Source of the DNA: Sporosarcina luteola
GTDB lineage: Bacteria > Bacillota > Bacilli > Bacillales_A > Planococcaceae
DNA length: 64,000 nt
Direction: 5' to 3'
Assembly: GCF_023715585.1 (NCBI RefSeq)
Contig: NZ_JAMBOK010000001.1
Coordinates: 1,240,001-1,304,000 of the forward strand
A program made the position numbers and the translations under genes. Below, in pieces: positions 17,394-25,898 of the stretch (position 1 is its first letter; each line of letters starts with the position of its first letter). The notes beneath the pieces are model-generated. The model was given only the letters and a program-made list of their open reading frames with translations. It ran no database searches and had not been told where the DNA came from.

Positions 17394-17936
17394 ATGCATC
17401 ATCATTACTTCATCGGAATAAAAGCCCCTGCTTCAATTGAAGAGACTGTAAAGCTATACAGGGACAAATACGGTTTATCGAATACCTACAAAGTAATTCC
17501 GCACTTGGAGGATCTGCATATTACACTATTGTTCATAGGTGCTCTCCCAGAAGAGAAAGTTGTGCCTTTAAAGGAAAGTCTTGCTGCATTAGCAGACAAC
17601 CATAGCAATTTCCCTCTGACCGTCGATGGCCTTTCCTTCTTTGGATCCCCAAAAGGTCCACGCGTCGTATATATGTCCGTCCAGCAATCAAAAGCGCTTG
17701 ATGCACTTCAGCAGGACGTTGCGTCAATAGGAGCAGGTCAATTGGGTATTGAACTCGATAACCGTTTCACTCCTCATATTACAATTGCAAAAAAGCGCAA
17801 ACTCCATGAAGAGTCTGCAATAAAAAAAGAAACATGTGTACCGCTTCCATTTCACGTCAACGGATTTTCACTCTTCAGGATTCATCCATCGAGGACTCCG
17901 AAATATGAAGCCGTACAAACTTTTCCGTTTACCTAA
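17394..17936 (+). CDS. thpR: RNA 2',3'-cyclic phosphodiesterase (2H family)
   Basis: A 180-residue enzyme of the 2H phosphoesterase superfamily (LigT/ThpR, B. subtilis YtlP-like). The two catalytic HxTx motifs are DLHITLLFIG near residues 42-51 and FTPHITIAKK near residues 123-132. ThpR hydrolyses 2',3'-cyclic phosphate termini of RNA; the reverse ligation occurs in vitro. The start ATG 17394 has a GGGAGGCG ribosome binding site. Only 24 bases separate its stop from the convergent corA stop. Confidence 0.9.
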   Translation: MHHHYFIGIKAPASIEETVKLYRDKYGLSNTYKVIPHLEDLHITLLFIGALPEEKVVPLKESLAALADNHSNFPLTVDGLSFFGSPKGPRVVYMSVQQSKALDALQQDVASIGAGQLGIELDNRFTPHITIAKKRKLHEESAIKKETCVPLPFHVNGFSLFRIHPSRTPKYEAVQTFPFT

Positions 17937-17960
17937 CCCTATCAATAAGAGCGGGTCACA

Positions 17961-18923
17961 TTATGACTTATTGATCCGGAACCAGCCTTTATGCGTAAAC
18001 CAAGCAACCATAGCAACTCCTATGATCAGCATCACTACAAGGACGATCGGATAGCCGTAGCGCAAGTGAAGCTCTGGCATATGATCAAAATTCATGCCAT
18101 ACACACCGGCAATGAATGTCAGCGGAATGAAGACAGAAGAAATGATTGTCAGCGTCATCATTACACTATTCATTTGGTTGGAGTTGATGGACAGTTGGCT
18201 ATCACGAATATCTGAAGTCAACTGTCGATTGGAATCGAGCATGTCGCTTATTCGAATGAGATGATCGTAAATATCCGAAAAATATGTATGCTCATGAGAA
18301 GCGAAATCCAATCTTTTCGATTCGAGCATTCTGTACAGCAATTCCCTCATCGGATAAATCGTCCTTCGAAGACGTAATAAGTCGCCGCGCACTTCAAATA
18401 CATAATCCATGGATAATTGAACAGTCGTCGGTGATAACTTCTCTTCGATTTCATCCAAATGATCCTCGATATTGTAAAGGATCGGAAAGTATTGATCGAC
18501 TAGCTTATCCATAATTTCATACGTGACATGAACATGGCCGCGTTCCCATTTCCTTGGGTTTTGCATAATTGCCTCCCGCGCCTTATCGATTTCCTGCAAT
18601 TTGTTGTAATGAAATGAGACGACAAAGTTTTCGCCCAGGAACAAATCCACTTCTTCCGCAATCAAGTCTTCGTGGCAAATGGAGTGCAGAGCAAAAAATG
18701 TATATCCTTCATAATGGTCCAGCTTCGGACGTTGAATTCGGCCATAACAATCCTCCAGTGCCAATGGATGGAACGTGAATAATGATTGAAGCAATGATGC
18801 CTCTTCCGCGTCAGGCTGATCAAAGTCAACCCAGAACCATTGTAGGGAGAGCTCGTTGATTTTATGTACAGGGAAGTCGTAAATGAATTCATCGTCCTTT
18901 GTGAGTCCCATTGTCCAGATCAT
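17961..18923 (-). CDS. corA: CorA-family divalent cation transporter
   Basis: A 320-residue membrane protein with a long cytosolic N-terminal domain and two C-terminal membrane helices (about residues 260-280 and 292-312). The GMN selectivity motif is present as VYGMNFDHMPE just after the first helix. CorA proteins form pentamers that import Mg2+, with some members moving Co2+ or Zn2+. No riboswitch is seen upstream. The start ATG 18923 has GAAGGTGG upstream. A second Mg2+ system (mgtE) lies at 50 kb. Confidence 0.93.
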   Translation of the reverse strand: MIWTMGLTKDDEFIYDFPVHKINELSLQWFWVDFDQPDAEEASLLQSLFTFHPLALEDCYGRIQRPKLDHYEGYTFFALHSICHEDLIAEEVDLFLGENFVVSFHYNKLQEIDKAREAIMQNPRKWERGHVHVTYEIMDKLVDQYFPILYNIEDHLDEIEEKLSPTTVQLSMDYVFEVRGDLLRLRRTIYPMRELLYRMLESKRLDFASHEHTYFSDIYDHLIRISDMLDSNRQLTSDIRDSQLSINSNQMNSVMMTLTIISSVFIPLTFIAGVYGMNFDHMPELHLRYGYPIVLVVMLIIGVAMVAWFTHKGWFRINKS

Positions 18924-19056
18924 ATTTCCACCTTCTTTTCATTCGATATGAACTTTCTCTATCCGCATTCGATGACTGTCCTAACCGTATCATAACCATT
19001 TTCCCCTCACATACTACTCGTAAACTTTGGATTGAAAACAAAGGCGCAGTGTTATA

Positions 19057-19088
19057 TAAAAAAACAGCTTGGATAAATACCAAGCCGT
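19057..19088 (-). terminator. Terminator of the cupin gene
   Basis: CGGCTTGG and CCAAGCTG form the stem on the minus strand, followed by a run of seven T. Confidence 0.82.
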
Positions 19089-19158
19089 TCCTCGTTAAAA
19101 TACCTCATAAAGCGGATGCTTTTGAATTTCAGCAGTGTATTCATTTTCATCTCTGGTT

Positions 19159-19986
19159 TCACATATTTTTGCTCTGCTGAAGAAGTTTGGATTCTCCTGT
19201 TCGCTCCCATTCTTCAACGGTTTCATAAGCTTTTTCAGGAGAATACCCCTTTCCCACAAGTACTCCCATTAAAATAAACTCTTGAAGGATGTGTGTAGAA
19301 TTTATTCCTCTTCTAACATCCTCTAACCCTTGAGTCACCAGGTATTCCGTATACCTTATCCATTCATCTGGAGTCATGTTAGGAATAGCCGTATTCCCAT
19401 TGCGATTAGTGTTAACTTTCTTTTCTGCCGCCGCGTCTGCTTTCGTCACCTGGACAGTCCCAAATGGATGGTTAGGAGGAGCGTAGATTGAGTAAAGTTT
19501 TAGTGGAATGTTGCCGGTATTAATGACATTATGCCATGTTCCGGCAGGTATCATTATTGCAGAATCATCAGAGACATTTCTTTCAAAGCTTAAGTTATCT
19601 TTACTTTTGCCCATCCGAACGACCCCCTGGCCTTGTTCAACCCTTAAGAATTGGTCAACGTTAGGGTGCATTTCCAAGCCGATGTCCTCGCCAACATTGA
19701 GACTCATTAAAGTGACTTGCAAACGGTTTCCTGTCCATAAGGCGGTACGGTACGTATTGTTTTGCTTCGTAGCGTTTGTAATATTTACGACAAACGGTTC
19801 CTTTCCATAGTCTCTTATCAAGATGTTGTTATCATCACCATTTGAAGATTGCAGAGAACCAGACACATTTCCGTACTCAACCCTAACAGGACTCGCCCAA
19901 TACCCGGACTGCGTTGCACAGTAACACATAGGCATAGGAATGTAATAAGGATTTTGATACTGATACATATTTGGAACATAATGCAT
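19159..19986 (-). CDS. Cupin-domain protein
   Basis: A 275-residue protein. An N-terminal Tyr/Pro/Met-rich stretch (MHYVPNMYQYQNPYYIP) resembles the tails of some spore or cell-surface proteins. The middle (about residues 85-190) is a cupin barrel with both motifs: GEDIGLEMHPNVDQFLRVEQGQG and IMIPAGTWHNVINTG. The C-terminal 80 residues are helical. The metal and the substrate are unknown; a sugar-isomerase-like or storage role would be a guess. ATG 19986 was chosen because AAAGGG precedes it; a GTG start six codons upstream overlaps that site. Confidence 0.8.
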   Translation of the reverse strand: MHYVPNMYQYQNPYYIPMPMCYCATQSGYWASPVRVEYGNVSGSLQSSNGDDNNILIRDYGKEPFVVNITNATKQNNTYRTALWTGNRLQVTLMSLNVGEDIGLEMHPNVDQFLRVEQGQGVVRMGKSKDNLSFERNVSDDSAIMIPAGTWHNVINTGNIPLKLYSIYAPPNHPFGTVQVTKADAAAEKKVNTNRNGNTAIPNMTPDEWIRYTEYLVTQGLEDVRRGINSTHILQEFILMGVLVGKGYSPEKAYETVEEWERTGESKLLQQSKNM

Positions 19987-20138
19987 TTTAATCAACCCTT
20001 TCACAACAAGTAAAATATCCTATGCAAATTGTTCGGGGACTGTACATTAACTGAAGTTCTCTATGCAAGTTTTTCCACGTTTACTTACTGCAAATGAGCG
20101 CACTATATGGGAACAACGTAAAAGGAGTGTTATTTATT

Positions 20139-20444
20139 ATGGACATGAAAGACAAAGTACAAAAAGAACTTGCAAAGATTGACGGAGAAGATAAAGGTCA
20201 AATCCTAGAGAATTTCAATCAATTTAAGCAATACCTTGCCGAAAAAGTGCAGCTTGGTGAAAATTTAGGGTTAAGTGATGAAAAGCTTGCAAAAACGACA
20301 GAGATCGTTGCAAGGTATCTTGCCAATCATGAAGAACCGCGTAACCGTGAAGAAAAAGTGTTAATGGAGCTTTGGAAATCAGGTTCTGAAGAAGAGCAGC
20401 GCGTGTTTTCACAAATGCTTTTGAAAATGGTGAAACAAGCTTAA
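20139..20444 (+). CDS. DUF3243-family protein (YmfJ-like)
   Basis: A 101-residue helical protein. The core, from NFNQFKQYLAEKVQLGENLGLSDEK to RNREEKVLMELWKSGSEEEQRVFSQMLLKMVK, matches the DUF3243 family, which includes YmfJ of B. subtilis. No function is known. ATG 20139 is the chosen start, preceded by AAAAGGAG; an in-frame ATG at 20094 has no ribosome binding site. It has its own terminator. Confidence 0.8.
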   Translation: MDMKDKVQKELAKIDGEDKGQILENFNQFKQYLAEKVQLGENLGLSDEKLAKTTEIVARYLANHEEPRNREEKVLMELWKSGSEEEQRVFSQMLLKMVKQA

Positions 20445-20456
20445 TTAAAAAAAGAA

Positions 20457-20487
20457 ATGCTGCCACTCAAATGAGTGGTAGCCTTTT
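20457..20487 (+). terminator. Terminator after the DUF3243 gene
   Basis: GCTGCCACTC pairs with GAGTGGTAGC around an AAAT-type loop and is followed by CTTTT. Confidence 0.8.
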
Positions 20488-20554
20488 ACCTTGTCTAGGC
20501 AAGAAGTGAATCCTACATTAGATGTTTTTCTACCTTATGGGATGTGAAGTTAGG

Positions 20555-21259
20555 ATGGATTTTTTCCAGGCACAAGAAACACTGACCGCAGTCCAATGGG
20601 GGCTGCGTGCGGTGTTCGCTTTTTTCTTCTTATTATTCGCTTCAAAGTTGATGGGCGAACGTTCCATTTCCCAATTACGGTTGATTGACTTTACCATTGC
20701 CTTGATTATCGGAAATATTTTAGCCCATCCTCTTTCTGATGAAAATTTAGGGATGAAAGGGTCACTAATTACGACAACTGTATTGATCATCCTTTATATT
20801 TCTTCTGTGTATGCAACGTTAAAATGGGGGAAGTTACGCAAATTGGTTGAACCATCCCCATACCCTCTCATCAAACATGGGGAAATCGTGTATTCAAATC
20901 TAAAAAAAGCTAGAATTACAATCGATCATTTATTATCAGAGCTTCGCAAGGATAAAATTGAAGATATACAGAAGGTGTCATTGGCATTATGGGAACCAGA
21001 CGGGACGATTTCTTTCTTCCTATCCCCTCAGTATCAAGTGTTGACACCTCAAGATATGCAGCTTGCTACAAATCGATTTTTCTTTCCAATCGTTGTGGTG
21101 AAAGAAGGCCAAGTAGATCAGGCGTCTTTGAAGTCTGTTGGAAAGGATATGGAATGGCTGCTGAATAAATTCAAACTTTATAATGTGGCAACATCAGAGA
21201 TTTTATTGGCGACAGTAGACGGAAGCGATAATTTAAAAATCTTCCTATATCAGGGATGA
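20555..21259 (+). CDS. DUF421 membrane protein, second paralog
   Basis: A 234-residue DUF421 protein with three N-terminal membrane helices and a soluble tail. Conserved segments are LFASKLMGERSISQLRLIDFTIALIIGNILAHPL and the linker IKHGEIVYSNLKKARITIDHLLSELR. It differs strongly from the copy at 2430-3143. The start is uncertain: ATG 20555 fits the family N-terminus but its ribosome binding site is poor; ATG 20537 and TTG/ATG codons further upstream are alternatives. An sspH-type spore gene follows 64 bases later, so a sporulation link is possible but not shown. Confidence 0.8.
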   Translation: MDFFQAQETLTAVQWGLRAVFAFFFLLFASKLMGERSISQLRLIDFTIALIIGNILAHPLSDENLGMKGSLITTTVLIILYISSVYATLKWGKLRKLVEPSPYPLIKHGEIVYSNLKKARITIDHLLSELRKDKIEDIQKVSLALWEPDGTISFFLSPQYQVLTPQDMQLATNRFFFPIVVVKEGQVDQASLKSVGKDMEWLLNKFKLYNVATSEILLATVDGSDNLKIFLYQG

Positions 21260-21323
21260 GTATGTTTCACTTTTTTCATCCATATATACAGGGTTGGAGT
21301 CTATATAACTGGAGGTTTTTGCT

Positions 21324-21503
21324 TTGGATAGTCAACGTGCACATCAGATTGTATCGTCACCGGATGAAATTATGGTCAGTTATAATGGCGTTTCTGTCTG
21401 GATTGATAAGATCCATGAGGACGATCGGACCGCAACGGTTCATTTGCGTCAGGCTATGGAGGAAAGGTCTGAAGTTGCAATTTCCGAATTGAAAGAGCAC
21501 TGA
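21324..21503 (+). CDS. sspH: H-type small acid-soluble spore protein
   Basis: A 59-residue protein starting at TTG 21324, eight bases after a perfect GGAGG. It begins with LDSQRAHQIV and continues VSYNGVSVWIDKIHE, DRTATVHL and VAISELKEH, aligning along its length with SspH of B. subtilis (about 59 residues). H-type SASPs are made in the forespore and packed in the spore core. An unrelated reading frame covers the same bases but lacks family similarity. A weak sigma-G-like GTATG and CATATAT pair lies upstream around 21261-21290. A terminator follows. Confidence 0.88.
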   Translation: MDSQRAHQIVSSPDEIMVSYNGVSVWIDKIHEDDRTATVHLRQAMEERSEVAISELKEH

Positions 21504-21508
21504 TAAAT

Positions 21509-21543
21509 GGGGCTGTCCGGTCGGTTTCCGGGCAGCTTCTGCT
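21509..21543 (+). terminator. Terminator of sspH
   Basis: GGGCTGTCCGG pairs with CCGGGCAGCTT and is followed by CTGCTTTT. Confidence 0.75.
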
Positions 21544-21552
21544 TTTAACCCC

Positions 21553-21586
21553 CAAAAATAAAAACCTCTACAGCTGTAGAAGTTTT
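21553..21586 (-). terminator. Terminator of the TauE-type exporter gene
   Basis: ACTTCTACAG and CTGTAGAGG pair on the minus strand, followed by TTTTTATTTTT. Confidence 0.82.
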
Positions 21587-21591
21587 AACTG

Positions 21592-22332
21592 TTAGGATCC
21601 GATATTCTCTACAATGATTTGTAAAATCAACGCGACTGTTACAACCCGTAAGATCGGCTTCACAAACTTCGGTTTCAGTTTTTCCGCAATACGTACCCCT
21701 GTCTGCGCCCCTGTAATTGACCCTAACATCAATAGTAACGTAAGTGGCCAAATGATTTTGCCGGCAGCTATGTAGGTGATTGCCGCACCGAAGCAGCTCG
21801 AGAATGTTGCGAGTCGTACATAGCCGACCGCCCGAATATAGGCAACTTTCATATGACCGAATAAATAAAGATTCAACGTGCCTCCCCCAGGTCCGAAAAG
21901 TCCATCGTAAATCCCGATACCATATAACCCCGGCACACTCACTTTGCTGAATTTCAACTTCTCCTGTCCATCGAAATCCCCTTTTCCGATGAACGATGTA
22001 ATAAATGCAAACGACAAGAGTATAATCGCCAAGATATATAGGTTATCTTCTGACAGCTTCGTTGCAATGAACCCGCCACTGATCCCCCCAATAAGACTTA
22101 CTGGAATGACCCAAAACGATTCACGTAGAGAAATCTGTTTATGCTTCAATAAGAAAAGGAAGCTTGAGAACGAACTTACCGTGTTGGACACTTTATTCGC
22201 ACCGATCGCTGAATGGATTGGTATACCGAGCAGCAGCATTGCAGGAAGACTGATTAACCCCCCACCCCCTGCCAGCGTACCGATCGTCGTTGCAATGGCC
22301 CCAATGAAAAAGAGTGAAATATATTCCATCAT
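21592..22332 (-). CDS. TauE/SafE-family (TSUP) membrane exporter
   Basis: A 246-residue protein with about eight hydrophobic helices. Two glycine/proline-rich repeats mark the family: GTLAGGGGGLISLPAMLLLGIPIHSAIGANK at the N-terminus and YDGLFGPGGGTLNLYLF in the middle. TSUP proteins export sulfite, organosulfonates or other small anions; substrate cannot be assigned. It is monocistronic, with GGGGGAG upstream of ATG 22332. Confidence 0.88.
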   Translation of the reverse strand: MMEYISLFFIGAIATTIGTLAGGGGLISLPAMLLLGIPIHSAIGANKVSNTVSSFSSFLFLLKHKQISLRESFWVIPVSLIGGISGGFIATKLSEDNLYILAIILLSFAFITSFIGKGDFDGQEKLKFSKVSVPGLYGIGIYDGLFGPGGGTLNLYLFGHMKVAYIRAVGYVRLATFSSCFGAAITYIAAGKIIWPLTLLLMLGSITGAQTGVRIAEKLKPKFVKPILRVVTVALILQIIVENIGS

Positions 22333-22425
22333 GAACTCCCCCTCTGTATAACTCTATTATACTCTTCTAATCTCCATTAGAAAAATCGATAGTTATTATA
22401 CAAGAGGATAATATTTACTTATCAA

Positions 22426-22821
22426 TCAAAATCCGATTTCATATTCTTCTCCCTCTTCGTTGATGACTTTCACTCCGCCGTTTTTACGTTCAAGGCCAAT
22501 GAGTATATAGGGATTGGTTTCGCCGCTATCCGCTTCGACTTCCCTGACCGTAACAATTGTTTCATTTTCCAACACCTCTACGTCAACAGCTTCCAGTTCA
22601 AGCTTATTAGTACCGGTAGAAATCACCACCATCTTTTTCCCCTCGGCAATATCAAAGATCTTGAAGCCTTTACGATCCGTCTTATCATTTTGCAAATTAT
22701 TGACGTACTGCCTCACTGCGGGTTCTTCATCCAATCTCTTCTTATCTAACACCCAATATTCCTTACCACAGCCACTTAGCAGTATCATAATTACAAATAA
22801 ACCGACCCAAAGTTTTTTCAA
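22426..22821 (-). CDS. Putative lipoprotein, unknown function
   Basis: A 131-residue protein with a lipoprotein signal: MKKLWVGLFVIMILLSGC, lipobox LSGC with Cys at residue 18. The mature part is acidic and probably beta-rich (VEVLENETIVTVREVEADSGE). I do not recognise a family. It begins seven bases after the stop of the upstream GNAT gene, so the two are likely cotranscribed. Confidence 0.75.
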   Translation of the reverse strand: MKKLWVGLFVIMILLSGCGKEYWVLDKKRLDEEPAVRQYVNNLQNDKTDRKGFKIFDIAEGKKMVVISTGTNKLELEAVDVEVLENETIVTVREVEADSGETNPYILIGLERKNGGVKVINEEGEEYEIGF

Positions 22822-22828
22822 TTACATC

Positions 22829-23287
22829 TCACCACTCTTCCTTATTATTGAACAGGCTTTTCTCCAATACGATCCGATGTATCCCCTCGTCGTCAGTGAA
22901 TGTTTCCGTTATCGTAAATCCATGTTTTAAATTTATTATCAACATATCTCTCCACTTATTTCTCGTCTTCGTTTCAATTATTTTATACCCTTTATCCTTC
23001 ACAAGCTGATGTTGGTTCTCCATAAGCAAGGAGGCAATCCCTTTTCCCCTAAATCCCTCTTGAACACCGCCATACCAACTATAGTAGCGGTCCTTTGAAA
23101 GACTATATCCAATCTTATAACCAACTACGTGATCCTCTATCATTGCAACTACAAATAGGATATCCTGCTGTAATGAAGCCTTTTTCACAAGTTCATCAGC
23201 ATTTGCAAAAATCTCATTATGTAATTGTAAAATCCCATCTAACGTTTTTTCATCAGGCATTCCCCAGAAATAATGAACGTGTGGCAT
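22829..23287 (-). CDS. GNAT-family N-acetyltransferase
   Basis: A 152-residue single-domain acetyltransferase. The acetyl-CoA pyrophosphate-binding motif is seen as VQEGFRGKGIASLLMENQ near residue 80, and motif B as YKIIETKTRNKWRDMLIINLKHGF. The substrate is unknown. ATG 23287 follows GGGAGGATGTTGCT. It is the first gene of a two-gene unit with a lipoprotein. Confidence 0.86.
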   Translation of the reverse strand: MPHVHYFWGMPDEKTLDGILQLHNEIFANADELVKKASLQQDILFVVAMIEDHVVGYKIGYSLSKDRYYSWYGGVQEGFRGKGIASLLMENQHQLVKDKGYKIIETKTRNKWRDMLIINLKHGFTITETFTDDEGIHRIVLEKSLFNNKEEW

Positions 23288-23418
23288 AGCAACATCCTCC
23301 CTTTCCAGTATTATACTATATATTTAATTTATTCATACTATAAAATCTATGAATCAATTTGTCCTACTTGACATAGAGTAGACAAAAGATTCAGAATGGA
23401 GATAAAGGAGGGAAAGGG

Positions 23419-24873
23419 ATGGAGCAATTTTTAGAGACGATTGTCGGTTGGTTATGGGGGTTGCCGCTCATCTTCACGGTATTGTTTGTAGGACTATACT
23501 TCACAATTGGGAGTAAGCTTTTCCAAGTTAGTTATTTGCCGCATATTTTCAAAGCTACGTTTGGAAGATTATTTTCTAAGAGGGATAAGGACGAGGATGC
23601 AAAAGGAATCTTAACTCCTTTTCAAGCAGTAAGTACAGCGATAGGCGGGAGCGTTGGTGTCGGAAATATTGGTGGGGTCGCTACTGCAATCGCAGTAGGC
23701 GGGCCAGGTGCCGTCTTTTGGATGTGGGTCACCGCATTATTAGGAATGATGACGAAGACAGTTGAAGTATCATTGGCCGTTCATTATCGTGGGACGGATG
23801 AAAAAGGGAATCCTTACGGCGGACCTACGTATTACATGGAAAAAGGATTAGGTGAAGAAAAGAAATTCAAGTATTGGAAAATACCAGCTGTTCTTTTCGG
23901 ATTCGGTATCTTTACTACGTTTTTTATTACCCTTCAAAACTATACGGTCTCTGAAGCTGTAAGCTCTACATTTAATATCGGCATGATTCCTTCTTCATTG
24001 ATTTACGTCACGCTCATTTACGTTATTATTTACGGGGGCATTAAGCGGATTGGTGAGATTGCGTCCAAGCTTATCCCATTCATGAGTATCTTTTATGTAT
24101 TGGCTTCCCTATTCATCATCTTGAAGAACTTTGATCAGATTCTCCCCGTCTTTGGACTAATATTCGAAAGCGCCTTTACGGGAATGGCTGCTGTAGGAGG
24201 ATTTACAGGGGCAGTCATTGCGCAAGTGATCCGGATGGGAGTTGCGCGTGCCGTTTACAGTAATGAAGCTGGCTGGGGTACGTCCCCGATGATCCACTCC
24301 ACAGCGAAAACGAATCATCCGATCAAGCAAGGAATGTGGGGAGCGATGGAAGTATTCATCGATACGATCATCATCTGTTCAATGACCGCATTCACTATCA
24401 TCATTACCGGCGTCTGGTCATCCGGTCTAGACGGGGCAGCCCTCACTTTATCGGCGTTTGAAGCCGGCATCGGAACCACCGGCAGGTATATCATCGCCTT
24501 ATCCGTCTTCCTGTTCGGATTGACGACGACGACCGGTTGGTATACGTATTACGAAATCATCTTGCGCCATCTGTTCGGTGGCGAAAAGAAAGTCAAAACA
24601 AAGAACAAGACAATTTCCTTCTATAAATGGGTCTATCCGATTCCAGGGTTGCTGATGGTCATTTATGCCGTCTATTATGACATGCCTGGCAAGGCGGTCT
24701 GGTATTTCGCGGATATCACAACTGCGATTCCGACATTCATCAACTTGATTGTTATTATGGTGTTGAGCAAGAAGTTCTTTGAGCTGCTGCGCGACTATAA
24801 GGCAAGGCATTTGAATATCGGGACGATTGATCCGAATTTCAATGTGTTTTATGAGGATAAGGTTAAGAAGTGA
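23419..24873 (+). CDS. alsT: Sodium:alanine symporter family protein
   Basis: A 484-residue amino acid carrier of the AGCS family with about eleven membrane helices. Family signatures include the glycine-rich GGSVGVGNIGGVATAIAVGGPGAVFWMW near residue 75 and the central RGVARAVYSNEAGWG-type segment (here GVARAVYSNEAGWGTSPMIH). Members cotransport alanine, glycine or glutamine with Na+; the exact substrate is undetermined. GGAGGGAAAGGG precedes ATG. No riboswitch was found in the 130-base leader. The symbol is used for the B. subtilis family name. Confidence 0.9.
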   Translation: MEQFLETIVGWLWGLPLIFTVLFVGLYFTIGSKLFQVSYLPHIFKATFGRLFSKRDKDEDAKGILTPFQAVSTAIGGSVGVGNIGGVATAIAVGGPGAVFWMWVTALLGMMTKTVEVSLAVHYRGTDEKGNPYGGPTYYMEKGLGEEKKFKYWKIPAVLFGFGIFTTFFITLQNYTVSEAVSSTFNIGMIPSSLIYVTLIYVIIYGGIKRIGEIASKLIPFMSIFYVLASLFIILKNFDQILPVFGLIFESAFTGMAAVGGFTGAVIAQVIRMGVARAVYSNEAGWGTSPMIHSTAKTNHPIKQGMWGAMEVFIDTIIICSMTAFTIIITGVWSSGLDGAALTLSAFEAGIGTTGRYIIALSVFLFGLTTTTGWYTYYEIILRHLFGGEKKVKTKNKTISFYKWVYPIPGLLMVIYAVYYDMPGKAVWYFADITTAIPTFINLIVIMVLSKKFFELLRDYKARHLNIGTIDPNFNVFYEDKVKK

Positions 24874-24891
24874 ATTCAGGCGAGTTAGAAT

Positions 24892-24968
24892 GAGAACTCT
24901 TTGGGGCGGAAAGAAAACTCCTGGTGCAGTAACGAGAACTTTTTCGGGAAGAACGAGAACTCATTATA
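24892..24968. repeat. Four-unit tandem repeat, 21-bp period, after alsT
   Basis: GAGAACT (once GAAAACT) starts at 24892, 24913, 24934 and 24955, exactly 21 bases apart each time. Between them the sequence is degenerate, often TTTNGGG. The array sits between the alsT stop and its terminator, in the transcribed 3' region, at a convergent gene junction. It contains no gene. Confidence 0.8.
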
Positions 24969-24969
24969 A

Positions 24970-25015
24970 AAGACGGTTGAAGATTAGCGTTTTGCTATTC
25001 TTCAACCGTCTTTTT
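24970..25015. terminator. Terminator between alsT and the ECF sigma factor
   Basis: AAGACGGTTGAAGA pairs with TCTTCAACCGTCTT and is followed by a T-run; the A-run on the left makes it usable in both directions. Confidence 0.87.
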
Positions 25016-25029
25016 ATCCACTTTCGTTT

Positions 25030-25893
25030 TTATTTCTGCAAGTGTTTCAACTTTTCCGGATTAGCCACCATAAAAATACGTGAAATTTTATTGTCATGGA
25101 ATTCCATCGAGACGACATAAGCAACAAAATCATTAATTGATACGACAACACCTGGATATCCATTTACAACTTCGAATGCCATTCTTGAGTTTTCAGGCAG
25201 CTTTTTCATAATACTAACTAACAATAATACGATACGCTCAGGTGTATAGATTGGTTTTAACGCGGCTTTTACTTTGCCGCCTCCGTCGGAAATAAATACA
25301 GCATCCTCCTTCAATAACTCCAACATTTTAGGTATATTCCCTTTTTGAAGTGCTATCGTAAATTGTTCTATGCTGCTTCTCATCGATTGGAAATCCAGTG
25401 CAGAAGCTTTTGGGCGGTTATGCATGCTTTTTTTGGCTCTGTGAAAAATCTGCCTGCAATTGGCAGATGACTTTTCAATCATAGTCGAAATTTCTTGATA
25501 GCTATACTGAAAAACTTCTCGTAATACGTAGACGGCTCGTTCATCTTCAGTTAACTGCTGCAAAAGCAAGAGATAAGCGGTCGAGATAGATTCCTTCATC
25601 AAATAAGTATGTGCAGGATCATTTCCTTCATCTATCAATGGTTCGGGCAACCACTCTCCAACATAAATCTCACGCTTACTTGCAGCAGATCGCAATTTGT
25701 CTATGGAGCTATTCATCACAATCTTACATAAATATGCTTTCTCGTTTTCAATGACTCTTTCACTACTAACACGGTTATACGTTATAAACGCCTCTTGAAC
25801 AAGATCTTCTGCATCTGCAATTCTCCCCATCATTCGATAGGCGATTGAAAATAACAGAGGTTGATACATCTGATACAATTGTTCCGTCTCCAA
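25030..25893 (-). CDS. ECF41-group RNA polymerase sigma factor (SigJ-like)
   Basis: A 287-residue sigma factor. Region 2 (about residues 8-75) includes YRMMGRIADAEDLVQEAF; region 4 (about 110-165) includes YVLREVFQYSYQEIS. The linker motif WLPEPL and the 120-residue SnoaL-like C-terminal extension with DGGGK, NGYPG and a final NPEKL are the diagnostic features of group ECF41, in which the extension replaces a classical anti-sigma factor. TTG 25893 is the start, after AAAGGAAGG. It lies five bases after the oxidoreductase gene it probably controls together with itself. Confidence 0.92.
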   Translation of the reverse strand: METEQLYQMYQPLLFSIAYRMMGRIADAEDLVQEAFITYNRVSSERVIENEKAYLCKIVMNSSIDKLRSAASKREIYVGEWLPEPLIDEGNDPAHTYLMKESISTAYLLLLQQLTEDERAVYVLREVFQYSYQEISTMIEKSSANCRQIFHRAKKSMHNRPKASALDFQSMRSSIEQFTIALQKGNIPKMLELLKEDAVFISDGGGKVKAALKPIYTPERIVLLLVSIMKKLPENSRMAFEVVNGYPGVVVSINDFVAYVVSMEFHDNKISRIFMVANPEKLKHLQK

Positions 25894-25898
25894 AACGA

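Noticed and set aside
21256..21492. 78-codon frame overlapping sspH
   Set aside because: It is out of frame with the recognisable SspH protein, has no ribosome binding site and has an implausible composition.
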